From positions 131,766-141,971 of the forward strand of contig CP070725.1 in assembly GCA_020350845.1 (NCBI GenBank): 10,206 nucleotides of DNA, in the 5' to 3' direction. Positions 6,555 through 10,206 of this stretch are shown here, one piece after another. Position 1 is the stretch's first letter. Each line of letters opens with the position of its first letter. Made by a program: the position numbers and the translations under genes. Origin of the DNA: Candidatus Bipolaricaulota bacterium. Its GTDB lineage: Bacteria; Bipolaricaulota; Bipolaricaulia; UBA7950; UBA9294. A model generated the notes under the pieces. That model was not told the DNA's origin, made no database searches, and saw nothing but the letters and a program-made list of their open reading frames with translations.

Positions 6555-8881
6555 ACCGGATCATCCACTTCGCCGTCGACCGTCCGTGGTGGGCGCTGGC
6601 GATGGTCGTCGTCGTCGCGCTCGCGCTCGCGTTCCCGATCCTCAACCTGAGGCAGGAGACGGACTTCCGCGAGTTCCTCAGCGACAACGACGAGATCATC
6701 AAGCTCATGGACGAGGCCGAGAAGCGCTACGGCCGAACGATGGGCATCCTCGTCATGGTTCGAAACGTCGACGGGATCTACAACCCGGCGACACTTGCCA
6801 AGATCGAGGAGATGACGGAGCGCATCGAGCCCCTCGTCGGGGTGAAGGCAGTGACCTCTCCGCTCAACGCCCAGGTGATCACCGGAACGGAGAGCACGAT
6901 CAAGGTCCGCAGCGCGTCCCCCGGTGGCGCCGCGCCGACGACCACCGAGGAGCTCGAGGCGTTCCGCGCCCGCGTCGAGGGCAGTCGGATGCTCGAGGGA
7001 AACGTCGTCTCGTCCGACGGTAGGGCGGCGTCAATCTCCGTCGAGCTCGAGCTCGATGCCGACGAGTACGCGATCACGCCGGAGATCGTGGAGATCGTGA
7101 GATCCCTCGAGGGAGACGGCGACGAGATCTACATCTACGGCGACGCCTACTTCGATACCTTGATGACCGAGGAGATGGAGACGGACCTCAACGTCCTCTT
7201 CCCCCTGGCGCTGCTCCTGATGGTCGTCGTGCTGTTCATCAGCTTCGTCACGGTGCGTGGTGTGCTCGTCCCCATCGCAGTCGTCGTGCTCTCGGTCATC
7301 GTCGCCATGGGTATCATGTCGCTCGTCGGCTTCCCGATGACCATGGTCTCGTTCATCGCACCGGTCCTGTTGCTCGCGATCGGTATCGCGGACGGGATCC
7401 ACGTGCTGAACCGATACAACGAGGAGACGGCCAAGGGCACGCCGAAGCGCGAAGCGATCCTGAAGACCATGGAGGACATGAAGGGCCCGGTGGTGATGAC
7501 GTCTCTCACGACCGCGGTCGGCTTCCTGTCGCTCCTCTCGTCGTTCTTCCTGCCACAGAAGCAATTCGGAGTCGTCACGGCGATCGGCGTCCTCGCAGCG
7601 ATGGTCTTCTCTCTCGTCCTCATCCCCGCGGTGATGTCCCTGCTCAAACCGCCCCGCGTGCGAGACCTGTCCAAGGGTCTTCGCCCGCTGACGCGCGTCC
7701 TTCTCGGGTTCGAGCGGCTCGTCATTCGCTTCCGCCGCGTGGTCCTGATCGTCGCCCTCGGGGTCCTCGCGTTCATGGTCGCCGGGATCCCGATGCTCGA
7801 CGTCGAAACGTCCAACGAGGAGTTCCTCGGCAAGGACCATCCCGCGATCAGGATCCTGACCTTCGTCGACGAGCACTTCTCCGGCGGGATGCAGATCCAG
7901 ATCGAGATCGAGACCTATCGAGCGTACGGGCTGGAGGAGCCTGAGATCCTTCACAAGATGATGGATCTCGAGGCCTTCCTGCGCAGCCAGGGCGTCGTCA
8001 AGACGATTTCCCTGACGGATGTCGTGCGCGAGATGAACCAGCGGTTCCACGCCGACGATCCAACCTACTACGCCATTCCCGACGATGCGGGGACGGTGGG
8101 GAATCTCATGTGGCTGTTCACCGGCGACACCGGCGACATGGCCAACTCCAACTCCTCCGCGGGAACGATTGTCGGGCTCTATCCGATGGACTCCTCGGGG
8201 GATGTGTCCAGACTCGCGCGCGCCGTCCAGGGCTACCTCGACGAGCAGTTCACGGGAGACGTGGAGGCGCGGATGATCGGCGCGACCGTGCTGATGGACC
8301 GACTGTTCACGCGAATGACGCAGAGCCAGCTCCTCGGCCTGGGAACCACGCTCGTCGCCGTCACGGCGCTGGTATCGCTCCTCATGGGATCGGTCATCGC
8401 GGGGTTGATCGCGGCCATTCCGCTGTTGCTCACGGTAGCGTTCAGCATGGGGATCATGGCCTACACCGGACAGCCGCTGGACGTGATGACGCTCATGGTG
8501 TCAGCGATCGCGGTGGGGATCGGAGTCGACTACTCGATCCACTTCATTTCCCGCTTCCGCCGGGAGTACCGCGCACATCGCGACGCGACGCGTTCGCTCC
8601 AGGCGACGATCCGCTCCACAGGTCGCGGGATCACGTACAACGCGCTCACCGTGGCGCTAGGGTTCTTCATCCTCGTCTTCGCATCGTTCAAGGGGATCCG
8701 GATGTTCGGCCTGCAGATCGCCCTGACGATGATCGTCAGTGCGCTGTCGGCGATCTCCATCATCCCGGCGATCCTCACGGAGTGGACGCCGCGCTTCCTC
8801 GAGTCGGTCCCCTGGGCGCGGCGGACGAACGGAAACCAAGACGAAGAGCCGCAGGTAGATACGCACAAGGAGGCGTCATGA
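6551..8881 (+). CDS. RND/MMPL-family exporter
   Basis: This 776-residue inner-membrane protein has the duplicated RND layout. A first helix (about 12-31) is followed by a periplasmic domain to about 213 and a five-helix block (about 214-366). A second amphipathic helix and TM (about 397-415) is followed by a second periplasmic domain to about 594 and a final block (about 595-742). Conserved segments appear in both halves: AIGIADGIHVLNRYNEE (276-292) and AIAVGIGVDYSIHFISRFR (652-670). D660-Y661 in GVDYSIHF is the family's usual proton-relay position; the first copy has D281-G282. The length fits single-chain 'predicted RND exporter' (COG1033-like, MMPL) proteins rather than the ~1030-residue multidrug pumps. 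It overlaps both neighbours by ATGA, which also fixes its start. Relatives move lipids, hopanoids or other hydrophobic compounds. Confidence 0.94.
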   Translation: MNRIIHFAVDRPWWALAMVVVVALALAFPILNLRQETDFREFLSDNDEIIKLMDEAEKRYGRTMGILVMVRNVDGIYNPATLAKIEEMTERIEPLVGVKAVTSPLNAQVITGTESTIKVRSASPGGAAPTTTEELEAFRARVEGSRMLEGNVVSSDGRAASISVELELDADEYAITPEIVEIVRSLEGDGDEIYIYGDAYFDTLMTEEMETDLNVLFPLALLLMVVVLFISFVTVRGVLVPIAVVVLSVIVAMGIMSLVGFPMTMVSFIAPVLLLAIGIADGIHVLNRYNEETAKGTPKREAILKTMEDMKGPVVMTSLTTAVGFLSLLSSFFLPQKQFGVVTAIGVLAAMVFSLVLIPAVMSLLKPPRVRDLSKGLRPLTRVLLGFERLVIRFRRVVLIVALGVLAFMVAGIPMLDVETSNEEFLGKDHPAIRILTFVDEHFSGGMQIQIEIETYRAYGLEEPEILHKMMDLEAFLRSQGVVKTISLTDVVREMNQRFHADDPTYYAIPDDAGTVGNLMWLFTGDTGDMANSNSSAGTIVGLYPMDSSGDVSRLARAVQGYLDEQFTGDVEARMIGATVLMDRLFTRMTQSQLLGLGTTLVAVTALVSLLMGSVIAGLIAAIPLLLTVAFSMGIMAYTGQPLDVMTLMVSAIAVGIGVDYSIHFISRFRREYRAHRDATRSLQATIRSTGRGITYNALTVALGFFILVFASFKGIRMFGLQIALTMIVSALSAISIIPAILTEWTPRFLESVPWARRTNGNQDEEPQVDTHKEAS

Positions 8882-9705
8882 ACCGAATCGGACGCATGGC
8901 AGGGTTGATCGTCGCATTGACAGCGGCGCTTTCGATTGCTGGTATCGCCCAGGACACACTCACCGCAGACGAGATCCTCACACGCGTGGAGATGCAGGGC
9001 CAGCAGGAATCGGGAAGCTTCGCAACGATCATGAAGACGGATACCGAACATCCGGACGGGATCACCACGTCGGTGACGTCCGCCGTCTTCATTCGCAGCG
9101 AACTCGATGTCGCCACCCACATGCTGCTCTATATCCTCGAGCCGGCGCGTGACCACGGGCTGACCGTACTGATCTGGGCCGTCGAGGGGGAGGACTCGAG
9201 GATCTGGTTGTTCCTTCCCGCAATCGGAGACGCGAAGGAGCTCGATGCCGAGGGGCAAGATGAGTCGTTCGCGGGAACGACCTTCTCCTATGGTGACTTC
9301 GGCGGCGGCGATCTCGCGGACGACTTCACCGCGGAGCTCCTCCGAGAAGAGACCGTCACCGTCGGCGAGGAGGAGCGCGAGGCTTATGTACTCGCGGTCA
9401 CCGCCCGCCCGGACGCCGATGTCGACCAGCCCACGGGAACGTTGTGGATCGACAAGGAGGAGTTCCTGATCCTCCGCGGGGAGTACTTCAACGAGTCCGG
9501 GAACCTCGAGAGTACGTTTGCCGCAACGATGCTCGGGACCTTCGAGGACGATCTCGTCGCCGATGCGTTCGTGCAGGAAGAGGTCCTCACGGGGAAACGC
9601 AGCACGACGACCTTCAGCAGCCGTCTCCGTCTCGACGATCTTCCGGACGAGGTCTTCGACCCCGCGGGTCTGCCGACGTTCGATCCCGCCGACTGGGGCC
9701 TCTAG
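8878..9705 (+). CDS. LolA-like outer-membrane-lipoprotein-sorting family protein
   Basis: This 275-residue exported protein has a signal peptide ending near GIAQ-D (residues 22-26) and no lipobox. It has the layout of the LolA-like family often annotated 'outer membrane lipoprotein-sorting protein'. Its markers are TADEILTRVE (29-38), DSRIWLFLPAIGDAKEL (106-122, the strand plus LP motif), FAGTTFSYGDFGG (131-143), and GTLWIDKEEFLILRGEYF (187-204), then an acidic C-terminus. Such proteins form a half-barrel that can hold a lipid. They are frequently encoded beside MMPL/RND exporters, as here. The start is fixed by an AAGGAGG ribosome site and a 4-base ATGA overlap with the exporter. It probably hands material to or from the exporter in the periplasm. 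It is distinct from the housekeeping LolA by its pairing and length. Confidence 0.92.
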   Translation: MNRIGRMAGLIVALTAALSIAGIAQDTLTADEILTRVEMQGQQESGSFATIMKTDTEHPDGITTSVTSAVFIRSELDVATHMLLYILEPARDHGLTVLIWAVEGEDSRIWLFLPAIGDAKELDAEGQDESFAGTTFSYGDFGGGDLADDFTAELLREETVTVGEEEREAYVLAVTARPDADVDQPTGTLWIDKEEFLILRGEYFNESGNLESTFAATMLGTFEDDLVADAFVQEEVLTGKRSTTTFSSRLRLDDLPDEVFDPAGLPTFDPADWGL

Positions 9706-9755
9706 CGATCCGTCGCCGCGGGGCGAACGCGGTCCGTCGGACTGGCGGGAGTGGC

Positions 9756-10206
9756 CTAGGCGCCGAGTCCTCGCTCGAGCAGGGCGTGCAGCGCATGCCG
9801 GTGTTCTCGGGCGGCGACGGAAGCACCGTCCGCGATGCCGTTCAGCCGGTCGACGCACAGCAAGTGCCGGAGGATCGCGAACAGATCGATCAGGCGTTCG
9901 GCATCTGCGGGAAGCGGGCGCACCGTGTGATAGCCCTCGAGGAGCGGCCCGAGGAGTGTCCCGTCGGGATCAACGCTGGCGAGATCCACGCTGGTCACGG
10001 AGAGGTCGTAGAGGAAGTACCCCCACCGACAGCGGTCAAAGCCGATCGCTCGCATCTCATCCTCGTGGAAGAGGGCATGGCGCCGGTCGAGCTCTCCGTG
10101 GATCGCTCCCGTGGCGCTCTCCTCCTCTCCGAGGGCCTCCATGACATCGCGAAGCACTCCGGCCAGATCGTGGAGGCGTGCATGCTCACGAGGGTCTGAC
10201 GGATGC
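9756..10206 (-). CDS. APH-fold kinase-like protein, 5' end cut, catalytic motifs degenerate
   Basis: This is the last 149 residues of a leftward protein whose start lies beyond the window. The fold is recognisable as the C-lobe of aminoglycoside phosphotransferase/choline-kinase-like proteins. IHGELDRRHALFHEDEM sits where family members have I-HGDLHxxN-xLF, and RAIGFDRCRWGYFLYDLSVT sits where they have xxIDFDxxxWGxxxYDLA. So the catalytic Asp is Glu, the second His is Asp, the metal-binding Asn is His, and the first Asp of DFD is Gly. The rest, including FDxCxWGYxLYDL, is well kept and the frame is open to its TAG stop, so the gene is not simply broken. It may be a pseudokinase that binds but does not phosphorylate, or a gene in early decay. 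The product is convergent with the LolA-like gene, 50 bases away. Confidence 0.8.
   Translation of the reverse strand, partial: HPSDPREHARLHDLAGVLRDVMEALGEEESATGAIHGELDRRHALFHEDEMRAIGFDRCRWGYFLYDLSVTSVDLASVDPDGTLLGPLLEGYHTVRPLPADAERLIDLFAILRHLLCVDRLNGIADGASVAAREHRHALHALLERGLGA

Noticed and set aside
7031..8050. Long open frame on the minus strand opposite the RND exporter (339 codons, rich in His, Asp, Glu and Arg)
   Set aside because: It lies entirely within the exporter gene, its composition is what codon bias at high GC produces in an antisense frame, and it has no recognisable motif.
9716..9732. CCGCG ... CGCGG hairpin after the LolA-like gene as a terminator
   Set aside because: The stem is only five pairs and no T-tract follows; such hairpins are frequent at this GC content.
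8530..9858. Open frame of 442 codons on the minus strand across the LolA-like gene and the end of the exporter
   Set aside because: It covers two well-supported genes, its residues are low in hydrophobic pattern and rich in Arg and Glu, and it matches no family.

Overview
This is a roughly 10 kb stretch of high-GC bacterial DNA with tightly packed genes, short intergenic gaps and a mix of ATG and GTG starts. The RND-type exporter, the periplasmic LolA-like protein and the exported PhoA-type phosphatase suggest a diderm (Gram-negative-type) bacterium. The phylum cannot be fixed from the sequence. I see no rRNA, tRNA, CRISPR array, integrase or transposase gene. Apart from one long inverted repeat, the window looks chromosomal.

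Left part (1-2051): a nitroreductase-family flavoprotein runs leftward off the window edge. Diverging from it is a two-gene unit: a 184-aa conserved protein of unknown function, then a DMT/EamA-family membrane transporter whose GTG start overlaps the end of the first gene.

Centre (2048-5354): the EamA gene ends inside a 25-bp perfect inverted repeat that resembles repeats spread by REP-associated transposases. Beyond it lies a leftward stand-alone RibD C-terminal/DHFR-like reductase. A PhoA-family alkaline phosphatase with a complete metal and nucleophile set diverges from it. A leftward PP-loop ATPase with an N-terminal zinc-ribbon-like motif (related to N-acetyl sugar amidotransferases) converges on the phosphatase.

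Right part (5541-9705): the clearest functional unit is a four-gene rightward operon. It contains a GbsR/MarR-type regulator, a small exported protein of unknown function, an RND/MMPL-family exporter, and a LolA-like periplasmic protein. The last three genes are coupled by ATGA stop/start overlaps. The likely role is regulated export or envelope trafficking of a lipid or other hydrophobic molecule, with the small exported protein as the unexplained part.

Right edge (9756-10206): the C-terminal half of an aminoglycoside-phosphotransferase-fold protein runs leftward into the window. Its catalytic loop and metal-binding motif are replaced at every key position I can identify, so it looks like a pseudokinase or a decaying gene.
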